Part shown: positions 25,463-34,450 of the stretch, in pieces
Layout: every line of letters begins with the position of its first letter
How positions within the stretch are numbered: the stretch's first letter is position 1
Source: Lachnospiraceae bacterium
GTDB taxonomy: Bacteria > Bacillota > Clostridia > Lachnospirales > Lachnospiraceae
Assembly: GCA_025758065.1 (NCBI GenBank)
Contig: CP107199.1
Location: 3,073,501-3,137,500 of the forward strand
Reading direction: 5' to 3'
DNA length: 64,000 bases
Position numbers and translations under genes: made by a program
Notes under the pieces: generated by a model
Told to the model about the DNA's origin: nothing
Seen by the model: only the letters and a program-made list of their open reading frames with translations
The model's database searches: none

Positions 25463-28400
25463 ATGAAAAAGAACCAGAGACCAGAAAGAATTTCCACCCT
25501 GAATCCCAGAGGGAAAATCCCTTTCCGGTACAGGTTCTTTTTTTGCATTTCAGCTATTTTACTGGCTTTTATGCTGATATTTAGCACAGCTGCTTTTGTA
25601 TTCAGGGAAACCATTGATCTGTACCTTTGCGGCAGCCGCACTAATGTATCAGAAGAGGAAAAAAAAGCTGCAGCAGATGACAGCCGCCGGCTTGCAGAGC
25701 AGATTGAGGCAGAAGGAGCAGTGTTATTAAAAAATGAGAATAATACACTGCCATTATCTGAAGATATTACCCGGGTAAATGTATTTGGCTGGGCTTCTAC
25801 TCAGTGGTTAGGAAGTGGTTCCGGTTCTGGAAGAGTTGAAAAAGTGGAACTGGATTTTCTGGGTGCTTTAAAGGAGTCTGGCATTTCTTATAATGAAGAA
25901 CTGACCCACATGTATGAAGATTTTCAGCCGAAACGTGCAAAAACAGCTACTCTGGAAAGCTGGCCGGAGGAAACATGCCGTCTGTATGAACCGGATATCA
26001 GTGACCGGGAATATTATACAGAGGAAATGCTTCAAGATGCGAAAGATTACTCTGATACAGCTATTATGGTAGTAGGCCGTTTTTCCGGAGAGAGCAGTGA
26101 CTGTACCCAGCTGCAGTACAAGAAAAATAAGAAAAACGGCCAGCTGCTGGTAGATAAACGCCGTACCTATCTGGATCTTTCCACAGAAGAAGAGGGACTT
26201 TTAAAGTATCTGGGAGAGAATTTTAAAAATGTCATCCTTCTATTAAATACAGGGAATGTAATGACTTTAGGAGCGATCGACCTTACGCCTGGCATCGGCG
26301 CCTGCATTATGGCAGGTATGACCGGGGAATATTCAGCTGAGGCTCTTCCTGACCTTTTGTGGGGAAAAATAAGTCCTTCCGGCCGCACCGCAGATACCTG
26401 GGCTTATAATTTTTCTACTGCAGCCAGCTATGCTACTGCAGCTGCAAATGGTGTGGGGGCTTATAAAAATGGAGAAGGTCTGTATCCCTTTGATGGTACA
26501 AAAAGCGGTAATCTGGGAGAATCCTTTAAATATGACCAGGTATCCTATGTGGACTATGCAGAAGGTATTTATATTGGTTATAAATGGTATGAAACAGCAG
26601 ATGCAGAAAACTACTGGGATAAGTACCGCAATCTTCATGGAAAGGGTTATGATGCGGTAGTGCAGTATCCTTTTGGCTATGGTCTGTCTTACACCGATTT
26701 TGACTGGAAGGTGGTAAAAGCCCCGGGGAAAAAAGAAAAACTGGCAGCAGACAGTATTGTAGAGATAACCGTTCAGGTAACTAACATCGGGCAGATATCA
26801 GGAAAAGATGTGGTCCAGTTGTATTACACCCCTCCTTATGAGCCTGGTGGGATTGAAAAACCGGATGTTGTACTTGCAGATTATGGAAAAACAAAGGAAC
26901 TGGCACCTGGAGAAAGTGAAGAAATAACCTTATGTGTAAAATCAGAAGATATGGCTGCCTATGATTACAATGACAGCAATCATAATGGTTTTACTGGCTA
27001 TGAACTGGATCCTGGCGATTATCAGTTTTCCATCCGTAAAAATGCCCATGAGACAGCAGATATCCCTGGGGCTCAAATAAGCCTTGCACTAAAAGAAAAT
27101 GTCCAGTATCCTGCAGATCCATATACAGGAGCGGCAGTTTCTAATAAAATGACAGGTACCGGCGCAGTTGATGGTGTAGGTATAGACGGTACAGACAGTG
27201 GTCAGTATATTAATTATATGACTCGCAGTAACTTTGATGAGACCTTTCCTAAAACGCCTGTAAAAAGCCGTCTGCTTCCCAAAAGAACTGCAGCTTTTAA
27301 TTTGTATACACAGGAACAGGCAGATGAAAATGCAGAGGCCATGGAGACAGAAGAGGTGATCTTCGGTGATGATAAGGGACTCCTTATTGAAAAAAATGGA
27401 ACTGTTACAAAACTTGGTTATGAGTTAGGCGCTGATTATAATGATCCTAAGTGGGAAGAAGTCCTAAACCAGCTGACAGAAGAAGAAACAGAAGAATTGT
27501 TCCTTCACGGATACGTAAAAACGGAAAAACTGAAAAGCATCGGAAAACCTTTGGCAAGAGAAGCTGACGGACCGGCCCAGATCGGAAGTTTCAACCAGAA
27601 TCCAACAGGTACCGGCTTTCCCAATGCAGGCATTATGGCACAGTCCTGGAATACAGGATTATCCCAGGAAATGGGGCGGGCAGTAGGAAAAGAAGCTGGG
27701 CAGTTTGGTTACAGTGGCTGGTATGCTCCGGCTGTGAACCTGCACCGCAGTCCTTTTGATGGCCGCAATTACGAATATTATTCCGAGGACAGTCTGCTTT
27801 CTGGCAAAATGTGCGGCGCAGCTGTAGCTGGAAGTATGGATATGGGAGTTTATTGTTATGTAAAACATCTGATCTGCAATGACCAGGAATCTGGTATTTA
27901 CAGAGACGGAGTCTATACCTGGATGACAGAGCAGACATTACGGGAAACTTATTTAAAACCGTTCCAGATGATCGTACAGGAAAATGGGGCTACAGGGCTT
28001 ATGTCTTCCTACAACCGTCTGGGCGCTGTGTGGGCCGGAGGCAGCAAGGGTCTTCTTACCGGTATTTTAAGAGAAGAGTGGGGATTTAAGGGAGCAGTTA
28101 TCACAGATTATTCTGATCACCACAGATATATGAATGGAGATCAGGCTCTTTTTGCAGGCGGGACCCTGTGGATGGATGGTTTCATGAATGATGGAAGCTT
28201 TGCTTTTAAAAATGAGGGAAATAAAGCTGCCTATGACCAGGAACTGAGAAAAGCTGCAAAAGATATTATTTATATGTACTTAAACGCCGTAGTAAGAAAT
28301 CAGGCTTACGCAGAAGAAACAGGAGATAGAAGTGTATTAAAGCCTGCGATCAGGGCTCCATTCCCTCTGTGGGAAGCAGGACTGGCTGCAGCAGATATAC

Positions 28401-28465
28401 TGGTATTAGGAATCTTCTTGGTAGCTGAAAAAAATTATAAAAGGAAGAAAAAAGAAACTATATGA
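25463..28465 (+). CDS. Membrane-anchored glycoside hydrolase family 3 with permuted domains
   Basis: A 1000-residue GH3 enzyme (beta-glucosidase or related). The domain order is reversed compared with canonical GH3: the alpha/beta sandwich (EGAVLLKNENNTLPL, near residue 80) and a fibronectin-III-like domain (GKDVVQLYYTPPYEPGG) precede the TIM barrel. The nucleophile Asp lies in GAVITDYSDH (about residue 882). Hydrophobic segments near residues 20-45 and 970-990 suggest anchoring at both ends. GTG 25451 is in frame, but ATG 25463 has GAGG six bases upstream. The stop codon lies inside the terminal repeat of an intergenic element. Confidence 0.88.
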   Translation: MKKNQRPERISTLNPRGKIPFRYRFFFCISAILLAFMLIFSTAAFVFRETIDLYLCGSRTNVSEEEKKAAADDSRRLAEQIEAEGAVLLKNENNTLPLSEDITRVNVFGWASTQWLGSGSGSGRVEKVELDFLGALKESGISYNEELTHMYEDFQPKRAKTATLESWPEETCRLYEPDISDREYYTEEMLQDAKDYSDTAIMVVGRFSGESSDCTQLQYKKNKKNGQLLVDKRRTYLDLSTEEEGLLKYLGENFKNVILLLNTGNVMTLGAIDLTPGIGACIMAGMTGEYSAEALPDLLWGKISPSGRTADTWAYNFSTAASYATAAANGVGAYKNGEGLYPFDGTKSGNLGESFKYDQVSYVDYAEGIYIGYKWYETADAENYWDKYRNLHGKGYDAVVQYPFGYGLSYTDFDWKVVKAPGKKEKLAADSIVEITVQVTNIGQISGKDVVQLYYTPPYEPGGIEKPDVVLADYGKTKELAPGESEEITLCVKSEDMAAYDYNDSNHNGFTGYELDPGDYQFSIRKNAHETADIPGAQISLALKENVQYPADPYTGAAVSNKMTGTGAVDGVGIDGTDSGQYINYMTRSNFDETFPKTPVKSRLLPKRTAAFNLYTQEQADENAEAMETEEVIFGDDKGLLIEKNGTVTKLGYELGADYNDPKWEEVLNQLTEEETEELFLHGYVKTEKLKSIGKPLAREADGPAQIGSFNQNPTGTGFPNAGIMAQSWNTGLSQEMGRAVGKEAGQFGYSGWYAPAVNLHRSPFDGRNYEYYSEDSLLSGKMCGAAVAGSMDMGVYCYVKHLICNDQESGIYRDGVYTWMTEQTLRETYLKPFQMIVQENGATGLMSSYNRLGAVWAGGSKGLLTGILREEWGFKGAVITDYSDHHRYMNGDQALFAGGTLWMDGFMNDGSFAFKNEGNKAAYDQELRKAAKDIIYMYLNAVVRNQAYAEETGDRSVLKPAIRAPFPLWEAGLAAADILVLGIFLVAEKNYKRKKKETI

Positions 28466-28677
28466 TGTAAGTGTCAAAAATATAAATTGCGTTTGTGCTC
28501 GCACAAATAAGCAATTTATACTTATTGACACGCCGAACACCGAAAACGAAATAAAATGGTGTGAACACGCCATTTTATGGGAGTTTGAGGTGTTCGAGGA
28601 TTGCGGGAATTGCATAGCAATGGAGCAATCCGGTTACATCAGTGAGTGGCAAAATTTACTTTTGACACTCACATCAT
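28462..28677. repeat. 216-bp palindromic element, copy B (family A)
   Basis: Identical in length to the copy at 17805-18020 and identical in sequence except base 28480 (A instead of G). The terminal repeats are ATGATGTAAGTGTCAAAA and TTTTGACACTCACATCAT. The left end supplies the TGA stop codon of the GH3 gene (28463-28465). TAT directly flanks both ends, a possible 3-bp target duplication. Confidence 0.85.
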
Positions 28678-28703
28678 TATATAGAGAGTCATAGGAAAAT
28701 AAA

Positions 28704-28741
28704 TGTCCCGGCAGAGGAAAAATCCAGTGCCGGGACATTTT
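28704..28741. terminator. Bidirectional terminator
   Basis: GTCCCGGCA pairs with TGCCGGGAC around a 14-nt loop, followed by ATTTTCTT on the plus strand; the minus strand also has a T-rich tail for the gene ending at 28761. Confidence 0.8.
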
Positions 28742-28760
28742 CTTAAAAAGGGCCTCTTAA

Positions 28761-30227
28761 CTATAGAGTATATTCTTTATCGTAGATGATCTCCGGAAGA
28801 GATTCTGCATCAGAAGAAGTTACTTTTCCTGCCGATTCCTTGTCATCATCAATGAAATAGATAGAACCGCCGGAGATTTTGAAAGTCCAGGTTCCATTTA
28901 CCTTGTAGTTTTTGCTGGAAGACTGGATCTTGCCGGATTCATTGACCAGATACAGCTTGTTATTTACATAAAATACCTGGAAATCAGAACCGCTGTCTGC
29001 TTTTACAAGACGTCCCTGATAATACAGATAATCATCTTTTGCACCATTATAACCGCAGCCTTTATCAGAGCCGGATTCGCTAAAATAGTAAGAAGCGCTT
29101 TCGCCATCTACACTTAAATTAGAACGTTTACCGGTGATCATCTTTCCGTCAGAATCATTTTCACCAAAATATCCGGTAAAATCTTTGCCTGAAGAGGTGA
29201 CGATATGGATCAGTCCGGTCTGGCGGACGCCATAAGCATTGAAGAAATAAGAACTTCCGTCTATTTTTGTAGTTGCTTTGCTCATATTGGCTGCTTTGCT
29301 GTTTAAATAAGCTGCTGTACCGTCACTGTCGAAATAGTACCAGTTGGATTCTCCTTCATCCGGTACTTCATCGCTGTTGCTGTCGGCACTGATCTCATCT
29401 TTATCATCAGAATCACCTGGGTGTTCAGAAAGTTCCAGCCATTTATTCTTTGCCATAATGCCCTCGTCAGCACCGCCAAGGTATACAAATTTGCTGATGC
29501 CGGAAGTATCGCCTGTTTTTGCATTGCTTTTTACAGCTACCCAACCGGTCATCATAACGCCTTCATCATTAAAATAGTATTTATTATCCCCAATGGTCTC
29601 TGCAGAGTAGGAATCATTTTTAGAACGTTTGGCCTTGCCGTTTGTCTGGAAGTAGAACCATTTGGCAGTGTCAGAAGCAGAAGTACGGACTTCAGAAACA
29701 GTCCCATCCTCCGGTTTGTTATCTTCATCATAATCCAGGCACAGCCAGCCGGTCTTTGCATAGCCTTTTTCACCCAGATAATAAATATCATCGTTGTCAA
29801 AATACCAGCCTGTACGCATTTTTCCATCACTGTCAAAGGCATACTTTTTGTCTCCGATAGTGCTCCATTTATCTTTTATCATTTTTCCCTTGGCATCTAC
29901 ATAATACCAGCCGGATTTTTTCTGGGAAGTATCTTCAGTCAGCTGGATCCAGGAGTTTTTTACCATAACACCATCGCCATTTACATAATAAGTATCATCG
30001 ATCCACTGGTTTACAGCAATGACTCCGTTGCTGTCAAGATAATAAGAGTTATCACCGGAGATTTTCCAGGTGTTGTATGCATAATTTCCAGAGGCTTCCA
30101 GGTACTTCCAGACACCATCTTCACTGACCCATCCTGCAGTGGATGCCTGTGCGCAGATAGCAGTACCTGTACTTAAAATGATGACAGCCCCAAGGGATAG
30201 GAATAGTTTTTTGTATGTTTTTATCAT
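28761..30227 (-). CDS. Secreted protein with cell-wall-binding-type repeats
   Basis: A 488-residue protein with a signal peptide (Lys-rich start, hydrophobic LFLSLGAVIILSTGTAI, cleavage probably after AQA near residue 28). The rest is Trp/Tyr/Gly-rich tandem repeats of about 20-25 residues of the choline-binding/glucan-binding type (for example KSGWYYVDAKGKMIKDKW and MRTGWYFDNDDIYYL). There is no catalytic domain, so it may be a surface adhesin or scaffold. The last 50 residues lose the repeat pattern. Promoter at 30267-30295. Confidence 0.82.
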   Translation of the reverse strand: MIKTYKKLFLSLGAVIILSTGTAICAQASTAGWVSEDGVWKYLEASGNYAYNTWKISGDNSYYLDSNGVIAVNQWIDDTYYVNGDGVMVKNSWIQLTEDTSQKKSGWYYVDAKGKMIKDKWSTIGDKKYAFDSDGKMRTGWYFDNDDIYYLGEKGYAKTGWLCLDYDEDNKPEDGTVSEVRTSASDTAKWFYFQTNGKAKRSKNDSYSAETIGDNKYYFNDEGVMMTGWVAVKSNAKTGDTSGISKFVYLGGADEGIMAKNKWLELSEHPGDSDDKDEISADSNSDEVPDEGESNWYYFDSDGTAAYLNSKAANMSKATTKIDGSSYFFNAYGVRQTGLIHIVTSSGKDFTGYFGENDSDGKMITGKRSNLSVDGESASYYFSESGSDKGCGYNGAKDDYLYYQGRLVKADSGSDFQVFYVNNKLYLVNESGKIQSSSKNYKVNGTWTFKISGGSIYFIDDDKESAGKVTSSDAESLPEIIYDKEYTL

Positions 30228-30266
30228 GTATTTTCCCCTTTCAAAATTCTTAAATCATCATTTTAT

Positions 30267-30295
30267 AGTATAACATCCACCTGGCTATCTCACAA
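30267..30295 (-). promoter_or_regulatory. Promoter of the repeat-protein gene
   Basis: Minus strand TTGTGA (30295-30290), 17-bp spacer, TATACT (30272-30267). Confidence 0.65.
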
Positions 30296-30342
30296 TAATG
30301 TTCACAAAATTGTCAGAAAAAAACAATAAAAAAACTGCTCCA

Positions 30343-30371
30343 TTGTCAGTGGCTAAGGAATCGTTTATAAT
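30343..30371 (+). promoter_or_regulatory. Promoter of the phosphoesterase gene
   Basis: TTGTCA (30343-30348), 17-bp spacer, TATAAT (30366-30371). Confidence 0.7.
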
Positions 30372-30412
30372 AAACTGGTACATCATTTTATACACAACAG
30401 GAGGAAACAGGT

Positions 30413-31174
30413 ATGGAACGGGGACCTGTAAGGGTGGCAGTAATGGCAGATACCCATGGAGTATTACGCCCGGAAGTAGAGAAGATAGTAGAGACCTGTG
30501 ATGTGATCGTACATGCAGGTGATTTTGATACACAGATGCTTTATATGAAATTAAGCGGGAAGCAGCCACTTTATGCAGTACGTGGGAACAATGACAGAGG
30601 CTGGTCTGGAGGGCTTCCGGGGATCAAGCGCTTTGAGATTGGCGGCGTGAAAATGGTCATGGCTCATCAGAGAACAGATATCCCGGTAGCATTAGGGGAT
30701 GCCCAGGTAGTGATTTTTGGCCATTCCCATATGTATCAGCAGCAGGAGATTGCCGGAAGATTATGGCTGAATCCGGGAAGCTGCGGTTATAAGAGAAATA
30801 CGCTGCCTCTTTCCATGGCTGTTATGACTATAGAAGACTGCAAATACACGGTAGAGACCATCTGGCTGGAGAAAGGTTATGGTACTCCAGAAGCGGCTAT
30901 TGCACAGAGAGAAAAGACAAAGGTAAGTAAATACGAAAAAAAGCAGAAACGTTATCAGCAAAAGCAGCTTAGAGATGCAAATGATGCAAAAGAAAAAGAA
31001 CTTCTGTTTACCATTGCAAAAGTCCTTCGTTTCAAAAAGTCCGGAGAATCCAGACTGTGGATCATTAAAAATGTGGGTAATGATCCGCAGCTCACGGCAA
31101 AAATCTATGATATCTGTGATACACTGTCAGATACGGATGCAAGAAGCATACGGGAGAAGCTGGGTGATCTGTAA
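30413..31174 (+). CDS. YfcE/MJ0936-type metallophosphoesterase with C-terminal extension
   Basis: The first 165 residues are a calcineurin-like phosphoesterase: MADTHG, VIVHAGDFD, AVRGNNDRG, MAHQ, IFGHSHMY and LNPGSCG provide the dimetal ligands. Members hydrolyse phosphodiesters in vitro. The extension of about 85 residues is basic and coiled-coil-like (KVSKYEKKQKRYQQKQ), then FRKSGESRLWIIKNVGNDPQ-type sequence I do not recognise. The start follows an AGGAGG site. It has its own promoter and ends at the terminator near 31256. Confidence 0.85.
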   Translation: MERGPVRVAVMADTHGVLRPEVEKIVETCDVIVHAGDFDTQMLYMKLSGKQPLYAVRGNNDRGWSGGLPGIKRFEIGGVKMVMAHQRTDIPVALGDAQVVIFGHSHMYQQQEIAGRLWLNPGSCGYKRNTLPLSMAVMTIEDCKYTVETIWLEKGYGTPEAAIAQREKTKVSKYEKKQKRYQQKQLRDANDAKEKELLFTIAKVLRFKKSGESRLWIIKNVGNDPQLTAKIYDICDTLSDTDARSIREKLGDL

Positions 31175-31255
31175 GATATTATAGAACCTGTATCCTGGGC
31201 ATTTTAATTCAAAAAGGCGTTGTAGGTGGTCTTTCCTAATAAAGAAATAAACAAA

Positions 31256-31282
31256 GCCCCCGCCATAACGGCGGGGGTTGTG
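31256..31282. terminator. Terminator between convergent genes
   Basis: CCCCCGCC-ataac-GGCGGGGG stem; the T-rich tail CTTTGTTTATTT on the minus strand serves the gene ending at 31290, with TTGT on the plus strand. Confidence 0.8.
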
Positions 31283-31289
31283 CATTATG

Positions 31290-32669
31290 TTATCGTTTCA
31301 TTTTTAATTTTTCTTCTTCAATAGTGACCCGTGATTCTTCCAGGGTGCTTCCCAATACTTTCATCAGAACATCTTTCTCCATGGTTGGAGCGTAGTAGAA
31401 GCCTTGCTGATAAGTGCAGGCATAATGATTTAATGCCTTGATCTGGTTTTCCGTTTCCACGCCTTCTGCGATGATGCGCAGATCAAGATCTCTGGCAATC
31501 TGGATCAGTCCTCCTGCAATGCAGGCAGAAGCAGGATTATTCTCTAACTGCCATACAAACATACGTTCCAGTTTAACAGTATTGACAGGCAGATCCAGAA
31601 CACTGGTCACAGGAGCACAGCCGGAGCCGAAATGATTTAATACCAGTTCCACACCCATAGAGGACAGTTCCTGCATAATAACATTTACGTTGATGTAAAC
31701 GCTGGACAATGCTTCATCATCCAATTCCAGAGCCAGTTTCCCTTCTGGAATTTCATAACGGTCAAGAATATTGTTTACCTGATCTAAGAAATCTTCTTGA
31801 ACCAGCAGGATCGGGGATACCGGTATACAAATTGATTCAAAGTCTTTTTTTGCCTGGATCAGTTCATGTATAAACTGTCCTGCATGTTCTAATGCATAAT
31901 AGCCTACAGCACGGATCTGCCCAGAGTCTTCTGCGATCGGGATAAATTCAGCAGCACCTACAAGGCCGATGCCCTGAATAAAGATCCGCATATAAGAATC
32001 TGCTCTTGTAAAGCGTTTCTCCTTTAAATTATAAGTAGGACGGTAGCGTACTTCCAGTTCGTTCTTTTCCAGAGCTGTCTGCAGATAGCGGGCAATGGCC
32101 TGACGGCGGATAGCTTTTTCGTGGAGAACAGAATCATATACTGCAGACTGGTTGGCACCCTGCTCAGTAGCAGCCTGTACCGCTATATCCAGGTGCTTTA
32201 AAAGCATCTGTGTATTCTCACTGTGTTCAGGATAGGAACACAGGCCAATCTGGGCAGAACACAGACAGTCAACATTATCTACCTTCCATACATTTTCAAA
32301 ACGCTCTAAGACCGTGTCAGCCAGAGCAGATGCCTGTCCTTCTGTGCAGCCATCCAAAATAAGGATAAATTCCACACCAATATAGCGGTAAACAGTTACT
32401 TCAGAAATATCCTTTAAATAAGCTGTGATCTGTGATAACAGCTTTTCGCAGTATTCGTATCCGAATGCCTGATTTAAACTTTTGAAGTTTTCCAGATATA
32501 TTTTTACAGCCATTCCCTTAGATGGGACAGGCGCAAATAGTTTATCCAACTGAGCCAGGCACTGATTACGGCTGCTAACATCTTCAGTTTGGATATCCGG
32601 CTGTGAAATTACAGGAGCAGTAGGTTCCTGTGGTTGTTTTGTATCTTTTTTATTGCGAAACCAATCCAT
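31290..32669 (-). CDS. Degenerate GGDEF-EAL protein
   Basis: A 459-residue protein with a GGDEF-like fold (about residues 35-175) and an EAL-like fold (about 190-440), both with damaged active sites. The GGDEF loop reads YIGVEFILIL. The EAL motif position reads ADSYMRI, and the DDFGTG motif is NHFGSG; EGVET and QGFYYAP remain. It is therefore unlikely to make or cleave cyclic di-GMP and may act as a sensor or binding protein. There are no membrane segments, so it should be cytoplasmic. It lies divergent from pyrH. Confidence 0.82.
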   Translation of the reverse strand: MDWFRNKKDTKQPQEPTAPVISQPDIQTEDVSSRNQCLAQLDKLFAPVPSKGMAVKIYLENFKSLNQAFGYEYCEKLLSQITAYLKDISEVTVYRYIGVEFILILDGCTEGQASALADTVLERFENVWKVDNVDCLCSAQIGLCSYPEHSENTQMLLKHLDIAVQAATEQGANQSAVYDSVLHEKAIRRQAIARYLQTALEKNELEVRYRPTYNLKEKRFTRADSYMRIFIQGIGLVGAAEFIPIAEDSGQIRAVGYYALEHAGQFIHELIQAKKDFESICIPVSPILLVQEDFLDQVNNILDRYEIPEGKLALELDDEALSSVYINVNVIMQELSSMGVELVLNHFGSGCAPVTSVLDLPVNTVKLERMFVWQLENNPASACIAGGLIQIARDLDLRIIAEGVETENQIKALNHYACTYQQGFYYAPTMEKDVLMKVLGSTLEESRVTIEEEKLKMKR

Positions 32670-32867
32670 ACGATCATTCCTCCCAGATCAGTTCTATACC
32701 TGCTTATTGGCAGAATATAGAAATGTTTTTTTCTATTATAGTATATAATAACTAAAATCTCAATTTTATTTTCTACTATTTTATAAAATGACTATTTTTT
32801 CTTTCCAAATATCCATTCCTATGGTATACTTAATAAAGTATAATCCAACACAAGGAGATATTCATTT

Positions 32868-33572
32868 ATGAAAATGAACCGTGTATTTTTGAAATTAAGC
32901 GGCGAAGCCCTTGCAGGTCCTAAGAAGACCGGTTTCGACGAAGATACTGTAAAAGAAGTGGCAAGACAGGTGAAGTTATCTGTAGATGCAGGTGTTCAGG
33001 TAGGTATTGTTATCGGAGGCGGAAACTTCTGGAGAGGCCGTACCAGCGATGCGATCGAGCGTACTAAAGCAGATCAGATCGGTATGTTAGCAACTGTTAT
33101 GAACTGTATCTATGTTTCTGAAATTTTCCGTAATGCAGGAATGCAGACTGAGATCTTTACTCCATTTGCATGCGGTACTATGACCCAGCTGTTCTCAAAA
33201 GATCAGGCAAATAAGTGCTTTTCAGAAGGAAAAGTTGTATTTTTTGCAGGTGGTACAGGACATCCGTATTTCTCAACGGATACAGGTATTACACTGCGTG
33301 CCATTGAGATGGAAGCTGACTGTATACTTCTTGCAAAGGCAATTGATGGTGTATATGATAGCGATCCAAAGGTAAATCCAGATGCGAAGAAATTCGATAC
33401 GATTTCTATTCAGGAAGTGATCGACCGTAAGTTAGCAGTAGTAGACCTGACTGCATCCATTATGTGTATGGAACACAAGATGCCGATGGCAGTATTCAGC
33501 CTTAATGAAGCAGATGGTATTGCAAATGCTATGCAGGGTCGTATTAATGGAACCATTGTTACAGCTGGGTAA
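32868..33572 (+). CDS. pyrH: UMP kinase
   Basis: UMP kinase (234 aa), phosphorylating UMP to UDP in pyrimidine nucleotide synthesis; amino acid kinase fold. Signatures are VFLKLSGEALAG, VIGGGNFWRGRT, FFAGGTGHPYFSTDTGITLR and KAIDGVYDSDPK. The start follows AAGGAG. Candidate -10 boxes lie at 32825-32830 (TATACT) and 32839-32844 (TATAAT) with weak -35s. It opens the pyrH-polC operon. The usual neighbours rpsB-tsf lie 30 kb upstream. Confidence 0.97.
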   Translation: MKMNRVFLKLSGEALAGPKKTGFDEDTVKEVARQVKLSVDAGVQVGIVIGGGNFWRGRTSDAIERTKADQIGMLATVMNCIYVSEIFRNAGMQTEIFTPFACGTMTQLFSKDQANKCFSEGKVVFFAGGTGHPYFSTDTGITLRAIEMEADCILLAKAIDGVYDSDPKVNPDAKKFDTISIQEVIDRKLAVVDLTASIMCMEHKMPMAVFSLNEADGIANAMQGRINGTIVTAG

Positions 33573-33637
33573 TAAAGTTAAGATCATTACAGAAAAATAA
33601 AATGACAGCAAAAGCTGTATGTTCAGGAGGGAATTTT

Positions 33638-34189
33638 ATGGAAGATTTAAAATTTTATCAGGATAAGATGGACAAGACAATGGAGGTTCTGATCGCTGAT
33701 TACGGTACCATCCGTGCAGGTCGTGCAAACCCACATGTTCTTGACAAGATCAAAGTAGATTACTATGGAACACCAACACCTCTTCAGCAGGTAGGAAACG
33801 TATCTGTTCCGGAAGCACGTATGATCGTGATCCAGCCTTGGGAAAAGAGTTTATTAAAAGCTATTGAGAAAGCTATTCTTACATCTGAATTAGGTATCAA
33901 TCCTACCAACGATGGAAATTGCATCCGTCTGATCTTTCCGGAGATGACAGAGGATCGCAGAAAAGAGGTTGCAAAGGATGTAAAGAAGAAAGGTGACAAT
34001 GCAAAGGTTGCTGTCCGCAATATCCGCCGCGATGCAAATGATGCATTTAAAAAGGCAGAAAAAGCAGGCGAGATCACTGAGGATGAGTTAGCTGATCTGA
34101 CTGAAAAGATGCAGAAACTGACGGACAAGACCATTGAGCGTGTTGATAAGGCAGTAGAAGAAAAGACAAAAGAGATCATGACTGTATAG
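33638..34189 (+). CDS. frr: Ribosome recycling factor
   Basis: RRF (183 aa) splits post-termination ribosomes together with EF-G. Marks are TIRAGRANPHVLDKI, YYGTPTPLQQVGNVSVPEAR with MIVIQPW, and RLIFPEMTEDRRKE. The frame is open from 33602, but ATG 33638 has AGGAGGG at ideal distance and begins the conserved MEDLKFYQDKM. It follows pyrH after 65 nt. A long inverted-repeat element occupies the gap to uppS. Confidence 0.97.
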   Translation: MEDLKFYQDKMDKTMEVLIADYGTIRAGRANPHVLDKIKVDYYGTPTPLQQVGNVSVPEARMIVIQPWEKSLLKAIEKAILTSELGINPTNDGNCIRLIFPEMTEDRRKEVAKDVKKKGDNAKVAVRNIRRDANDAFKKAEKAGEITEDELADLTEKMQKLTDKTIERVDKAVEEKTKEIMTV

Positions 34190-34202
34190 TCTCTGAAATA
34201 AA

Positions 34203-34365
34203 ATGTTCTCTCGGAATCTTTCTGTGCTTGATTTTGTGAGAAGATTTTTTGTCAGTTGTGCCCAAATTTCTGAGGCGTACGTGGGACGTACGTCGATGAA
34301 ATTTGGGTGCGACTGGCGGAAAATCGGCCACAAAAGCAAGTGCAGGAAAGACTCCGAGAGGACAT
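34203..34365. repeat. 163-bp long-inverted-repeat element (family D), frr-uppS gap
   Basis: Two arms of 68 bases (34203-34270 and 34298-34365) are near-complements, beginning ATGTTCTCTCGGAATCTTTC and ending GAAAGACTCCGAGAGGACAT. Many mismatches are transitions that G-U pairs would tolerate in RNA. The centre has a second palindrome, CGTACGT-ggg-ACGTACG. The transcript of the operon would fold this into one long hairpin. Confidence 0.75.
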
Positions 34366-34450
34366 TAAATAAATACGGAGGCAGGAGAGACTCCTGCCTC
34401 TTATCTATGTTTATAGAGAACATATATTTATGATGAAAAAAGGTGAAAAA

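Noticed and set aside
29421..30176. A 251-codon plus-strand frame antisense to the secreted repeat protein
   Set aside because: The opposite strand carries a signal peptide, clear tandem repeats, promoter and ribosome binding site; the antisense frame has none and arises from repetitive codon usage.
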